This document shows, one piece after another, positions 11,101-23,282 of a stretch of DNA of 64,000 nucleotides (its first letter is position 1; each line of letters starts with the position of its first letter). The notes beneath the pieces were generated by a model. The model was not told the DNA's origin. It was given only the letters and a program-made list of their open reading frames with translations, and searched no databases. The position numbers were made by a program, and so were the translations under genes. The DNA lies in contig JAALGY010000051.1 of NCBI GenBank assembly GCA_032358165.1, positions 620,001 through 684,000 of the forward strand, in the 5' to 3' direction. The DNA comes from Diplosphaera chodatii (lineage: Eukaryota; Chlorophyta; Trebouxiophyceae; Prasiolales; Stichococcaceae).

Positions 11101-14100
11101 GGGAGCGCCAGCTCGGCTGCTGCCGCGTGCAGGAAGGCGCCCAGCCAGGCCCCCGGCTGCAGCAGCATCACCTGCGCAGCAAGCGCATTGAAGATCTGCG
11201 GATCTGCAAATCTGCTGCAATTTCGGAGTCTGTGTGCAGGCGCCAAGAGGTCGACCAAGCCAGCTGGACTCTGGCAGCAACATCTACGTCCTGAAAGTTG
11301 TGTGCAAGAGCATTAATATGCAAGCGTTTCACGCCTTGGTCGAGTAGCACTGCGCTGTGCGCATGCGTGGCTGTCCTCATGCCTGTAGCACAGCGCCAGA
11401 AGCGCACCTGCTGGAGGGTTCTGAGGGCTGCAAGCGGCGAGGCTGCAGCACCGTTGGACGGCACATGTGACAGCAGACCCACTGCTGCGGCTGAGGCGGC
11501 TGCATGAGCGGCCCGTATGGTGCGCTCGAAGCCGCCGCCGGTGTCAAACACTGCAGATGACACGACACGGAGACGAACTCAGCAGCAGGTGGATGGTCCA
11601 AGCCACCATCCATCAATCCACTTTGCGTTTGCTGCTGTTCAGCAGGTGTACACTGTGAAGGCGCCAAGCCGGAAGGGTTGCCCACCCAGGGGTGTGTCAG
11701 GGTCCAGGGTGCGCGGCGCTGCCAGCCCCGCCCCTCTGACGGCGTTCAAATAGCGACCTGCGAGCCCACAAGCACGTCACTTGCGTGTACTATGCAATGC
11801 AGGTGCATAAGGCTTCCAGGCAGGACTTTGTGTCTGCCACAGAGGCCTGCTGCGTTGGGTTGTGCGGCCGCTCACCGGTGGCCAGGATGGCGGCCTGCGA
11901 GGCCGACAGGAACGCCGGCGCATCCGGCGCCTGCTGCCGCGCCGCGTCCAGCTGCGACTGGCTGCCGTCGTCCGGAGCGCTGGCGGGCGCTGCTGCCTGG
12001 GCATCCTGGCGCATGCGCAGCTCGAAGCGCCGCCAGTCCTTCGGCACGCCCTGCACGGCAGTTGCAGTGCTTTGCAGCATCATTGCCAGTCTCACAAGTA
12101 CACCGCCCCAAACAGTCAATGCCCCGTTGCGATGGCTGTGACGCCCTCACTTGGGCTTCTGCAGCAATCAAATTCGTCTTTCCTGAGGTATGTCAGAATC
12201 CCCTTGCATGGCAGCCCACCTGCTGCTCGACGACCATGAACTCTGCATGAGGGTCATCCACCACTCCAGCCGCCAGCCACCGCTGCAGCACCCTGCGGCG
12301 CAAGCGGCGGCAATCTCAGTGAGCCTGAACAACGGGGCTCGTCGCTTGTCGTCAGAAGCGCGGCAGGCAGGTGCCCGGCAGCTGCACTGGGCCTGACAGC
12401 AGGTGGGTACCGGCGGTTGCACATGAGCGGCATGCCTGCTGGGCAGGGATCAGACACAGCCCTCGGGACACGACCCAGCACCTGAAGTAGGGCGCCGCCG
12501 CGGCCGCAAGCAGCGCCTGCAGCCGAGGCCTGACCGCGGGGTCGCCCGCCGCCGCCGCCGCTGCCCGCGACAGCAGGTCCAGCAGCCGGGCGCCGCGCGC
12601 TGAGGCGGCAGATGCGGCCGCCGCCAGCCCCGCCAGCAGCCGCAGCGCCCGCAGCGGCATCTGGCACTCCGACACCAGGGCCTGCACGGTGAACGGACCC
12701 GCTTGCGGCTTGGGGCACCCGCGTGCAGGGTACATTGCGGTGATGCAACTGCCCATATGGCCTGAGCTTTTGGGCGGCACAGCACGGCGTAGTGTTCGCC
12801 AAACATGGCCAGGACGCATGTGCACATGCAAGCACCAGGCACAGCGAGGCAGGTGTGCTTCGTGGTTAATGCAGTTCGCAGAACGGACCTGCAGGGGCAG
12901 CGCGCCGCACAGGGCGCGGTGCTCCAGCTGCGCGGCGAACAGCGCCCACTCGGACAGCAGCTGGCGCAGCCCCGCGGCGAGGGCGTTGTCGACGGCGCCC
13001 CACCCCGCAGCGGACCGCGTGTCCACAAACCGCCGCAGCGACGCCACCGACTCGCTGCGAGTTGACACAGAGCCTCCACGTTCACCAGCTTGCCACAGAC
13101 TGCTGGGGCGAAGCACTGCTGGGGCCACATCTGATGCCGACATCTCCAATCGCTGCAACGCGTGCGATATGCGTGTGATGCACGTCCACGTCTGAATCCT
13201 TGGCCTTCCGCAGGAACAAGACAGTGTCATCAAGCTGTGCGACCAGCACATCAGGCTGTTGCTGTGCTCACAGCACACTGGTCATCACAGGGCAGCTGCA
13301 GGCTGCGCACTTGCGTCGCTGGTGAACAGCTGTACACGCACCAGATGGGCAGCAGCAGGCGGACGTGCTCGGCCAGCGTCGCGTCCACGCGGCCTGCGTC
13401 CAGCGCAAAGGCCACGTGGGGGCTGCCCTCCAGCGAAACCACGCGCGCCCGCACCCACTGCCCGTCCACGCCGTCGAAGGCGCACAGCAGGTCCCGCACC
13501 ACTGCGGGCGGCGCACAGGCAGGAGACATCAGCTGCGAGCGCAACAGAGCCAGCGATGGCCGACTTGGAACCTGTGCCCTATGCCGTGTTCGCAGGCAGT
13601 GTGAGGCAGCGTGTCAGCACTGCCATGCAGACCGTGCAAGCTCTCAGGAAGCAGGATGCAGCGAGGCAGAAGCTTACAGCTGGCGTCCTGGACCTCCAGC
13701 GGCAGGCTGTGCAGCGGCGGCCCAGTGGCTGCTGGTCGCTGCGCCTCAGCGGACTGCAGCAACGCGAAGTATGCAGTCGGGGGTTGCCGTTTTAAGCATG
13801 TATGTTAGTGCGTAGGGTCCGATATAGACGTGCATGCACTTGCAGCAGTGCCGGAGCATCCACACAACCTTGCTGTGCTGTGTGCACTACAGGTTCCATG
13901 GTCACCTGGAGGACGTCGTAGCCTGTGAGGTGCGGCCGGCTGGAGTGCCACTCCGGCTCCCACACGCCTGCCGCCTCCGTCTCTGGCACCGCCGGAAACT
14001 ACAATGCAAAGACGCATGCGCACGGTTTCCACGACTCCCCCAACGTGCTCGGACATGCCGGGCAGGCGCCGCAGGAAGTGCTCCTACGGCCCTCACGCTG

Positions 14101-16056
14101 GGTGGTGGTGCATCTCATCACTGCCACGAGAGCGAGGCTGCAGTGTCAATGTCACAGAGGATGCAGCCCGCCGCCCCACCTGCTGCCACAGGTCGCCGAT
14201 CTCCGCCAGGGTGGGCTGCGCGGCGGGGCCAAATGTGGCCGGCTGCGCCGCCTCGCTGCCCCCGCTGCCGACAGAGCGCCACGACTTGGGCAGCGGCGTG
14301 GCCGCATCCTGCTGGCCAGCAACCGTTCACACCTGGAATCCATCATGCCTCCACAAGCGCCCTCGGCATGCTCTCTGACCCCTTATGCATGCGTGCGGTA
14401 CCACATCCAATCGACCCTCGCATGCCGTGCATCGGACGTGCCACGGGATGGCTGCTTGACATGACATGGAGTTGAAAGGTAGCACACCTGGCCGAAGAGC
14501 GGGTTCCCGTGCTGGCTGTCCGGCTTGCTGGGCGGCCCGGGGGTGCCATTTTGAGCGGCGCCATGCAGCTTCTGCCCGGCCGGGGTCCACCCGCCCCCAT
14601 CCGAGGCGACCACGCTGCGACCACACACGTGCAACGCCTCGGAACAGCCCCGCAACACCTTTACTTTGACCAGCCATACTGACGGCTCAGGGCATCTCAC
14701 CGCCCTGCTTCACATGATGTGGCAACAAAAACTGGCAAGACCACACAGGATCTGCTGAACGTGACGCAGCAGGAGGGGATGTGGAGCGCGGACCTGAGTG
14801 GGGCTCTGCTGGGCAGCGCTGAGCTGGGGGTGCGGGGCGCCGAGTGGCTGCCGCCGCCGCTCCGCCCCGCTGCGGCGGCATCTTGCCGCGGCTGTGGCTG
14901 CCCCCCGTACACTGTGCTGCCACCTGCTGCGCTGCCCCTGCTGCCGCCCGGCGCGCCGCCCCTGTCTGCAGCTGCACCCCCCGCACGGTGCACAGAGTAC
15001 GCTGCCGCTGGGAGCGCTGCAGTGCTGCTGCCAGGTTGCGCCCGATCCGCTGCCGCGAGACCAGCCGCATGGTTGGGCATGGCTGCAGGCCCTGGTGGCG
15101 CAGCGGGGGGTGCGGTGCTGGCTGCCTGACCAGCCCCAGCTGGCTGCTGTGTCGGCTGCCTGGCTGCCAAGCTGCCCCCGTCGCTATCTGCAGCAGAGCC
15201 TGCTGCGCTGCCGAACCTGCATTGCCGAACAGAACAGGCACTAAGGTGGAAAGGTACCGAGTGCGCAACCGCGTGGCTGTGCAAAGCCTTTTGTGACGAG
15301 TGATGCACGAGCCGCGACTGCAGTAAAGGGGCCCTCCCACCTGCTGCTGGTGGGCGGCAACGCGCCGCGCGGGCTGCCGACGGGCGTCCCCCGCTGGCTG
15401 AGCGGGCTGGCTCCCCGGCTGGAGGCGCGGCTGGAGTCGCCGGGGCGCACCGCAAAGGCCGCCTGGGCGTCCGAGTGCTGCGGCATCGACGCCAGCAGCT
15501 CCACGAAGCCCGGCAGCACGCGGCCGGCCCTGCGCGGCATCGGCATGGTGCTTGCACACCGCGGGCGTCCAACGCATCACCACGATGTTGTCGGTCAATG
15601 GCATGTGTCTAGTCCGGACAAGGGCGCAAGAGGCCTGAGCCACGTTGATGGCCGCACCCTTTGATGGAGCTCTCGATCATGGCATACTGCTGCTGCAGCT
15701 TGTGAGGATGCGCTGCGGTCTTCGACAGGTCGTCCAGCTTGGCCAGCCCATCCTGCTTGGCATGACGTATGTGACGGTTTGCCTATATGTCAGGCTTCAT
15801 TGGAAACGTAGATTTGGGTATCCATCTCACGATCAAGAGCAGTGTGCCACAGAGAAGCATCGCCGCACATACGCCGCAGCACATCGCTCACTGGTCTGCT
15901 GCGGCCTCTGTGGGCGGCCATCTGCCTGGCCAGCTGGCCAGCTGCACGGCCACCGCCTGCAGACGTTTGACGTCCGCATATTGCCTCCTCTAGTCGGCTG
16001 TAGACTCGCTGTGCAGCTGCAGCTGTCTCAAGGTCCGTCGCGCCTGCTGTGTCCAT
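8171..16056 (-). CDS. GCP2: gamma-tubulin complex component 2 (GCP2/Spc97 family)
   Basis: Core subunit of the gamma-tubulin small complex, which nucleates microtubules at organising centres. Exons in protein order on the minus strand: N-terminal helical part from ATG 16056 (MDTAGATDLE; in-frame ATG 16098 also possible), about 15765-15650 (GLAKLDDLSKTAAHPHKLQQ), Pro/Ala-rich linkers 15546-14150, then the GRIP1 domain: WEPEWHSSRPHLTGYDVLQV (about 13960), VVRDLLCAFDGVDGQWVRAR (13500), VDNALAAGLRQLLSEWALFA (12980), MPLRALRLLAGLAAA (12660), LQRWLAAGVVDDPHAEFMV (12290-12215) and AFLSASQAAILATG (11890). GRIP2 follows: LQPGAWLGAFLHAAAAELAL (11150), QFMLSYQ joined to VTWPLSVLVSPLALAQYQML (10478/9960), then exons at 9610-9480, 9210-9020 and 8740-8590. 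It ends at TGA 8171-8173. The WL.GV.DDP..EFMV and LSY..WPLS.V.S motifs match GCP2 better than GCP3. One intron carries an organellar insertion. Confidence 0.92.
10009..10237. other. organellar (probably mitochondrial) rRNA-containing insertion in a GCP2 intron
   Basis: Inside the 517-base GCP2 intron 9961-10477 the base composition changes sharply to mostly A and T for about 230 bases. On the plus strand 10145-10183 contains GAGATGTTTGGTTAAGTCC and AACGAGCGCAACCCTTA, the universally conserved small-subunit rRNA segment near E. coli position 1090-1120. GATGTTTGGTTAAGTCCT resembles plant/algal mitochondrial SSU rRNA more than the plastid form (TGTTGGGTTAAGTCCCGC). The sequence left of it does not continue the rRNA, so the source may be a fragmented rRNA gene, an intron junction or a joined mosaic. 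It is a nuclear copy of organelle DNA, not a working rRNA gene. Borders are judged only by the composition shift. Confidence 0.8.
10062..10092. repeat. A-run/T-run inverted repeat
   Basis: A run of ten A, a G and five A is followed after TAT by CTTTTTTTTTT, so the DNA can fold into a hairpin with A:T stems. It lies within the AT-rich organellar insertion and looks like mitochondrial spacer DNA; it could also mark a junction. Confidence 0.6.
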
Positions 16057-16759
16057 GATCAGGCGCTCACGCCCACACAGGGTGCTTGTGATATGCAAAT
16101 CACGTTGGACTCATCTGATTGCAGGCTTTCGAGGCCGCTGCACGTCGATCAAGTTCAGGGGCATCGGATCGACAATTCAAACTGATTGGCTCGGATCGCT
16201 GCAGAGAGCTGTTGCCGGCGTGCTGCAGCTCTGAGCCGGTCAAAGGGCAGCACTGCAAGCAGCCGTTTGCTGCTAGCTAAGCTGATCAAGGTGTGTACCT
16301 GCTGGGCCGTCTACACATTGACGTGGAGACTGCTTCGCCCGCTGATCGAAATCTGACGGACGGTCAAGCGAATTAGGCAGAGCTTCCACATTCATGCAGG
16401 CGACAAGGCTGTCTCTTGGTTCGCGTAGAAAAGGTGCAGAGATTTTGCTTGCAAAAGTGTTTACGCTACATCCTTAAGACTCGGCCATACATGTGGTGCC
16501 CAGCACCGCCAATCCCTCCGTGTACGAAGTCAAACTCTACACAAATGTGCTGCGCCGCTGATCCTTGATCTGCTGAAGCTTGCTGTTGCGTGAGAGACAT
16601 CATTGCTTGCCCAAGTCAAAGAAGTGCTGGCTGATGACGTCATGACCTTGCTACACGTGCGCTCTGCCGTGGCGCAACGCTGCTCAGATAGCTGAGCAGC
16701 CTAATCTGTCCATTCCATGGCATACCATTGCCGACTGTGCCAGAGAACACCAGCTCTGG
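16057..16759. other. intergenic region between tandem minus-strand genes
   Basis: Holds the GCP2 promoter and the 3' UTR of the BTB-BACK gene. Less GC-rich than the flanking exons. I found no convincing exon, RNA gene or repeat in it. Confidence 0.4.
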
Positions 16760-19700
16760 TCAGTATGGTGCGCCTGCACCGCCCCAGTTGACACGGACTC
16801 CCACGCATATGGAGGCGCTGCCGGCGCCAGGCTCCGACACCGCCGACCGCCACACCAGGCACCGGCTCATGAAGTCACCCGGCCCGCAGCCCAGGCTCCT
16901 CCTCCGCTTGTATGGCACCTGCGCAAGTTCACGTCAGCACCAACATGAGGCTGCAGATGCCATGTGCTATAAAACGGACCCTTTCCAGTGTGTCAAAGGG
17001 TCAACAGCTGCACAGTACTGCAACCCGGCAAAGCAGGTGCGCAGTGGGGAGGTTGACCAGGAGGCACCTCGTAGCTGGTGAGGGCGCCCAGCAGGCGGGG
17101 CGGCTCGCTCAGCTCCTTGGCCTCTGGCTCCTCTGCAGCATTGCCATCACACTATACGCTGACAGTGTGGATCATACCGTGGTGCTGACACCATAGGCGT
17201 CGCATGCAGCAGCGGGCGAGGGGGGTCCTTGTCATGTAGCCATGACAGCACCTCGGCAGGTGGGTGGCATGTGCCGCACAACGCACCTGCGCGCTGCGCC
17301 AGGCAGAAGGCGTCGAAACTGTCGACGGGCGGGCCGCGCTCCACCTGCGCCGCGTCGGCCTCCGCGTCCTCCCCGCCGCCCGCCAGCAGCTGCACGCCCA
17401 CCACGTGGCGCAGCGCGGGCGACCCCAGCGAGGACGGGCGCTGCGACGACGCCGAAGCCTGCGCCGCGGCAGCCACACGTCTGTGCATGCTGTGGTCCTC
17501 CGATCGTCGTGTGAATACTTTCGATGCAGGTCGTCGCTCCATCCCTCGGCAGGCTGATCAGGCAGTCGGTACGTACAGCATTGTCCTGGCTCAGTATGGG
17601 GGTCAAATGCATGGGACCCACAGTAATAGTGCACAAAAAGGTGGTACTGCGTAGCATGATCAGTGCTCAGGCAGGTGCTCTCACCGGGCTGGTCACATTC
17701 GGCATACGTGACGGCGGCGTCTGCACTGGCCGCATCTCGTCCCAGCGGGAAGGGCTCCACGACGCTTCGGCGTACAGGTCCTCCTGCTCACCCTCGGCCT
17801 CGCCAACTGGCTCCACAGGGGTGGGCGACGTGGGCAGCTGCAAGCGGGACGGCTTTGGGATGCCCTGCAGCAGGTGACTCTGCTCCTGTGAGCCTGCTCA
17901 GTGAATTAGGGAGAGTATGGCTGGCCTGATCTGACGACATGTGCCGTGAACATCGTGAAGCCTTCATGGGAGGAAGGTCATCCGGTCAACGCCGGCAGCA
18001 AGACAATCCACCTTGGGCCGCGAGCTGGAAGCACCGGATGCCGCTGGGAGCAGCGAGTCCTTGACGTCCTCGCCTGCATTGCGAGCATCTGCTGCAGGGC
18101 TGGAGTCTGCACGCTGGGCAGCGTCGGCCTTGGACAGCTGCGAGCGCGGCACCAGCTGCAAGCCAAAGGCAGTACCCCACAACAGTTGATGCTCGGCTGC
18201 AGATCGTGCTGATGAGTCCCTGATTCTCGGGCAACCCCTATGAGACGAGAACATCTGGTGTGCAACTTGCATGACGCAGCTTCACCCTGCGGTGCTCCTT
18301 GCGGGGGCTGCTGGTGAGGGGCGGCTCGCTGGCGGCGCGGCGGGCAGGGGACTTGGCAGCGGCCCGCTTGGGGCTGGGGATCTTGTGGTAGCCCTTGCCC
18401 CTGGCAGCAGGACACATGCTTTGCCTATGTTTGGAGGCATCTGACCAGACCATATTCCGCTGCCAGTGGCACTGACAGACACTGCACAGCGGGCCCAATC
18501 AGTGCTGTGCAGGCAGTGGTGCTGCATCATTGTACCTCGGTGGCGAGCCCTTGATGTTGTCAGCATTCACGCATCCCCAGCGACCGCTCCGCTGCACCTG
18601 CCCCTCGCTCAGCTGCAGCACGCAGGAGGTCACATGCTCTACAGGTGTCCATTTACTGACGCCGGACGTCTGAGCTGCTGGTGCCGTGGCAGGAAACGGA
18701 GTGCGGGCAGTGTCAGTGATGCAAGCTGCATGAAACTTTGGGACCAACACTTGCTGCTCAGCCTGCCAGATGTGTTGGGCGACTCGGACAGGGGCCCCAG
18801 CGGCTGTGCGACAGGCGTGGAGTGGCCAGACGAGCTCCCACTGCACAGTACACAGCACACCGTCTGTACCCTCCTGTCACTCCGGCCTTGCCGCTCTTGG
18901 GTCCAGGCTATCTGAAACATGTCAGGTACAGCTTCATCTGCGAGTAATAGTCTGGGTGGCCCGCCTAGTATTGCAAGATTGGACACTTCTGCAGGAGGGG
19001 GCACCTGCTGGCACGTGACTGCCGGTCCGCCTCAGCCAGGATGAACTGCGCCGCCTCCGCTGGTGGCACGCGCACGATCGCCAGCCGCAGCGCCTGGCCA
19101 CACAGAGTCTGCAGCAGAGCGTTCTGTACTCGTGCACCGTCAGCAGTGCGTCGTTTTCCTTGAGGAATGCGCATGTGCATGGCACCAGCCAGCAATACGG
19201 GAACATTCTGTGCTTTCGTGTACCACAACATGCACCCAGTTGGAGGAAGCAAACCTGTGGGGCACTGGTCCATTCTGGATCGCCACCGATGACGTGGCCG
19301 TTGCCTGAGGCGACCTTCTCGACCTGCGTTCGTACAACCACCACATCAACCCACTGAACGCGATGACATAATGGCAAGTAATCTGCTCGACATGCCTCGG
19401 CCACCTGCAGGTGCGGGGGGCCACAAACCTCTGCCACGGGGACATCAAAGAAGAGCACGTCCTCGCAGGCGGGGCGCCTGCGGGTGGGTGCGCGCTGGCC
19501 GAAGGGGTGCGCCGGGGTGGGGTAGGGCGACTGCACGGCGGCATCGCCAAATGGCGACAGCAGCATGACTCCCTCCTGCATCGCAGAATTGCGCAGGATG
19601 ATCTGAAATGCAGGATCAGCATGCTGCTGGTGGCTGCCGTCAGGACGAGCCAGGGCGACCGCTGACATGTCTTGAGACCGCGGCATCAATGCAGAAGCCG

Positions 19701-22136
19701 CCAGTTGGCCTGCAGCGATGCACCTGCTGTGGCTGGCGCTGGTGAGAGCGCCGGAAGCTGCGCAGTCCGGAGGCGCGCTTCACCTCCGCCGCCCATGCCG
19801 CATTCAGCTCAGCAATCACGTGCCTGCTTTCAGAAGCATCATTACTCAGCCAATCACTTACAGCTGGGAGTGGTGGCACACTGTGCCTCATAGCTGGACA
19901 AAGCACATGGCAAGTAGGCAGACCACAGTGAAGCGTAGACTCACAGCCGGGTCTTGTAGTCGGCGAGGGCAGCCACTTGGCTCTGCAGTGCAAACATCTC
20001 GGGGCGGTGCAGCGTTCGCACTCGCAGCGCCCGCCACAGTGGCAGCGCTGATTGTGGGTTGGCCTGCAAGACGCCATGCGACCATCGGGATTCAGCTCAG
20101 GGGGAGACGACCTGCTGAATGGCCCCGAAGGGCGCGGCGGCAGCAGCAGCCCGGCCAGTCACGGGCGTGGATGGCGCAGAGCCCAGCGCGACGCTCGAAG
20201 CCCGGCTCATCGCGGGCGAGTTCCTGGCCGACGGCGTCAGGGAGGCTGCGGGCGGCGTCGCCGCGCAGGTGGCGCCGGGCAGCAGCAGCAGCGCCTCCGC
20301 CACCTGCAGCTCCGTCGCCACCTGGAGGTTCTGCAGAGCAGCAGCAGCAGCACCCGCGTGAGTGCTCAACAATCATCCATTGCAGGGTTCACATAACCGA
20401 GTCTCAGGCAAGCGCCTGCAGTCCACTGACAAATGCAGGTTCCTTTGCCAATGCTGGCAATGACATCCTAAAACCACTCGCTTGACATGCAGGCACCAAT
20501 GCTAGGCGCCAAACAATGACTATTTGCGCACATCAGACTGCAGCAGCGCGACAGCGCGCTCCAACGGCAGCCAGGCCAGCAGGGCGGCGATGGCGGCGGG
20601 CGCCAGCCGCCCAAACGCCACCCGCACCTCCTCCAGGATCGGCGCGACCAGGTCGGACCGCCCCACCGCCTTGGCCAGCTGGCATGTCTGCGTGGAGGCA
20701 ACGACTGCGCAGTCTGCCATTGCAGCAGAACACCGTGTACATGAAATCATGGTGCTGTCACACAGGCTTAGCCGCCCATGTTGGTTACATGACCTGCAGC
20801 TGCCAGTGGAGTCCCAATAATCTGATCAGAAATGCATTGCACGAGGCACGTGGCCCAATGGCTTTCGTGAGCGTGAATGCCCGAAGAGGCAGGAAGTGCG
20901 CATATGACAATGTCTGCACATACACAATGTCTGCGCATACACCACGCCCGCGTTTTTTTGTTGGAAACGGCTTGCCTCTTCTCGGACTTGTTGGCAGCTA
21001 TGCAGCACCTGGCATGGCGCAGCGGCGATGACGTCCCGCGACAGCAGGTACTGCGCGCAGCCGGTGGTCAGGCGCTCCAGGCCCAGAGCCGTGGCAGTCC
21101 ACAGGAGCGGCTCGATGTTGCTCGCGTCCACACACCTGTGGGGTCATCAGTAGCTGTTGACGCGCGTATGTGATGATTGCACTTGTCCACTGTGTGCAAC
21201 AGCAGCTGACCAGATGCCCTCGGTGGCAGCTGCATGGGATGAGTCTTGCACAACACTCCTAACAGAAGCTTGCTCTGACGGAGAGCTACATGACACTCGC
21301 AGAAACTGAGAGCATTGTGCACTGCCTGCGCATCTGTGTGCAACAGGAATGCGATCTGCCACAACAATGGCGCACATGCGGCCGGAGTTGAAGGCGGCGA
21401 GCGCCTCGTGCAGGTGCGCGCCCCTGACGCCCCCCACCCGCAGCACAGCCCGCGCACCCTCATACCGCAAGTCCGCCTGCACGCCATCGCACCGCTGAAA
21501 ACACAGCACGCACCAGCAACACTGCTGTCAACTCGCATCAAGCCGCAAACTGCTGCACGGCTGTGTGATGCACAGACATGCTGAAGCAAGCTCCTGTGCT
21601 CCTGCCGACGGGCGCTGACCTCACATATTCATGTCAAAATGGCTGCTTGACCAACCTTGATGCTGCCGTCAAAAGCGCGTGCGACGTAGGTGCTGGCCAA
21701 CCGCATCTCCAGCGCATTGCAGTACACGGGTCGAGCGTACTCGGAGCCCTTCTCCTCATCCGCCGCCACGATCGCCAGGTTGAAGAACGCCGCGTGCGCA
21801 GGGTGCTGCTCGTGCAGGTCGGGAGGCGCTATGCTGTACGGCTGCGAGTGCAGCACATGCCTTGGCTTCTAAATGGTGTCCAAAGGTGTGGGGAGATCAC
21901 CGCAACTCGGGGCCCGCTTGAAGACGAACATGTTCTACATGTAGTGCTGCCCAACCTTCCATCGTACTACATCGGACATGTAACAGTCTTCTACGTACCT
22001 GACCGGTGGCAGGGTTAGTGACCGGCAGCGTGATGACCTGCTGTGGCAGTGGCGCATCAGCCAGGAGCGGCTCCCACGGAGGTGGCGCTTTCACGAGGGG
22101 CGCCTTGCCCTGCAGACTCCGCCGCAGGAAGGCCAT
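16760..22136 (-). CDS. BTB-BACK domain protein, possible cullin-3 adaptor
   Basis: Minus-strand gene from ATG 22136 (MAFLRRSLQGKAPLVKAP). The next exons form the divergent first half of a BTB fold: about 21850-21670 (FFNLAIVAADEEKGSEYARP) and 21500-21370 (CDGVQADLRYEGARAVLRV, then HLHEALAAFNSGRM). This splices in phase 2 to about 21117-21010, giving CVDASNIEPLLWTATALGL and ERLTTGCAQYL, the typical end of a BTB domain (nv..LL.aA..lgl..L...C..yL). A BACK-like helical region follows: LAKAVGRSDLVAPILEEVRV (20690-20530) and NLQVATELQVAEALLLLP (20330), then ALRVRTLHRPEMF (about 20030). The rest (19700-16760) is long and low in complexity with basic stretches such as KRAAAKSPARR near 18360, and ends at TGA 16760-16762. 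BTB-BACK proteins commonly recruit substrates to CUL3 ubiquitin ligases; that role is inference. The tail matches nothing I know, so the gene could be two fused models. Confidence 0.68.
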
Positions 22137-23282
22137 ACCTGCACGCAAAATTGGACTTTGGCAGCACGTTGACGGATCGATACTGCGGCCGTGATGCTCC
22201 TTGAACACCGTGACAGGTGCGGCATGCATGGTGTGGTGCCAACGCGGAGGTGTGTGTCGCTGCTTGTCAAAGTATGCCTCGGAGTCCCAGGAATGAATCA
22301 AACGACTTGATGCAGTCCGCAAGTTCACTCCTGCTGAGGAAGTCCACTGCGGGTGTGCAGCCTGACAACGACACGAGCAGGAACATGAACATGTCGGCCG
22401 CATTCAGCTGAGGTGTGCGGCGCTTGCGACACCCGACATGAATTTATGGTGTGTATAAATGAATTGAATGTTCTCTGCGTGTCACTTGAGGGTTGATGCC
22501 AGACACAGCGTTGCTCTCGTCTCGAGTCATGCAACGAGACTCCAGCATCAGCTGCACTTGCAGCGCAGCTTGGATCCGATGCAAGAGTCGCGCGTGACTA
22601 CCAGATGGATAGAAAGTCCGCATCACCTGGTGGTCGTGTGTGCGGAGACCGCGGCCCGGGTTGCACCGTCAGTGGCTCGCTGGGATCTGACGCATAGACA
22701 AATCAACAACTAGCAGCATTTTTGCCCAATGGAGCGCATATGTAGCAATCTTCAAGCATTAAGGTGACGCGGATTGCGGTCCGCCCTTCGTTCCTGATGC
22801 AAACGAGGAACTGACCGTGTCGCCTCCGAGCTCTGATGAACGGCAACTCGATGAAGCGGCAGCGAAAGGCCCGCTTTTCGTCCTTCCGCCCGAATGGGCA
22901 CAAGCTTGAATGACCGGCGGTTCTCAGGATTTACATACACAGCTGTTTTGGCAACGCTCGGGGCCTGTTGGTGCTTGCGAAAGTCATCATCAAGCACTGT
23001 GGCTGGGCTTGATCCAAGTAAAGGGCATCCGTATTGGCACCGTGCAGTGTGCGGACGCCGCAAGCGCCATACATTCTGCTGTAGCTCATTGCGCCCGAGC
23101 ATATCGGTATCATTGTTATCATCGTTAAACGATCGCCGTTGACTCGCAGTACGTCGCATTGAACTGAAAGCGCCAGTTTAACACTGTCGTATCGCGCCGT
23201 CAAGCTGAGCAAGAGCTAGTTGGGGAGACTACACCTCACCATGTGAAGAAGTGCAGCCACCTGACTGCATTCTCCCCGCAAG
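22137..23282. promoter_or_regulatory. divergent intergenic region with lower-GC open frames
   Basis: 1.1 kb between the BTB-BACK gene (minus) and the exonuclease gene (plus), so both promoters are here. The middle part (about 22700-23170) is less GC-rich than the surroundings and has overlapping open frames on both strands, for example minus 22903-22703 with FIELPFIRARRRHGQFLVCI. I cannot assign these to a family. TATAAAT at 22450-22456 is a possible but unproven core element. Confidence 0.35.

Noticed and set aside
14687..15643. 318-residue minus-strand open frame as an independent protein
   Set aside because: It spans several exons and introns of GCP2 in a frame with Arg/Gln/Ala-rich composition typical of GC-rich shadow frames.
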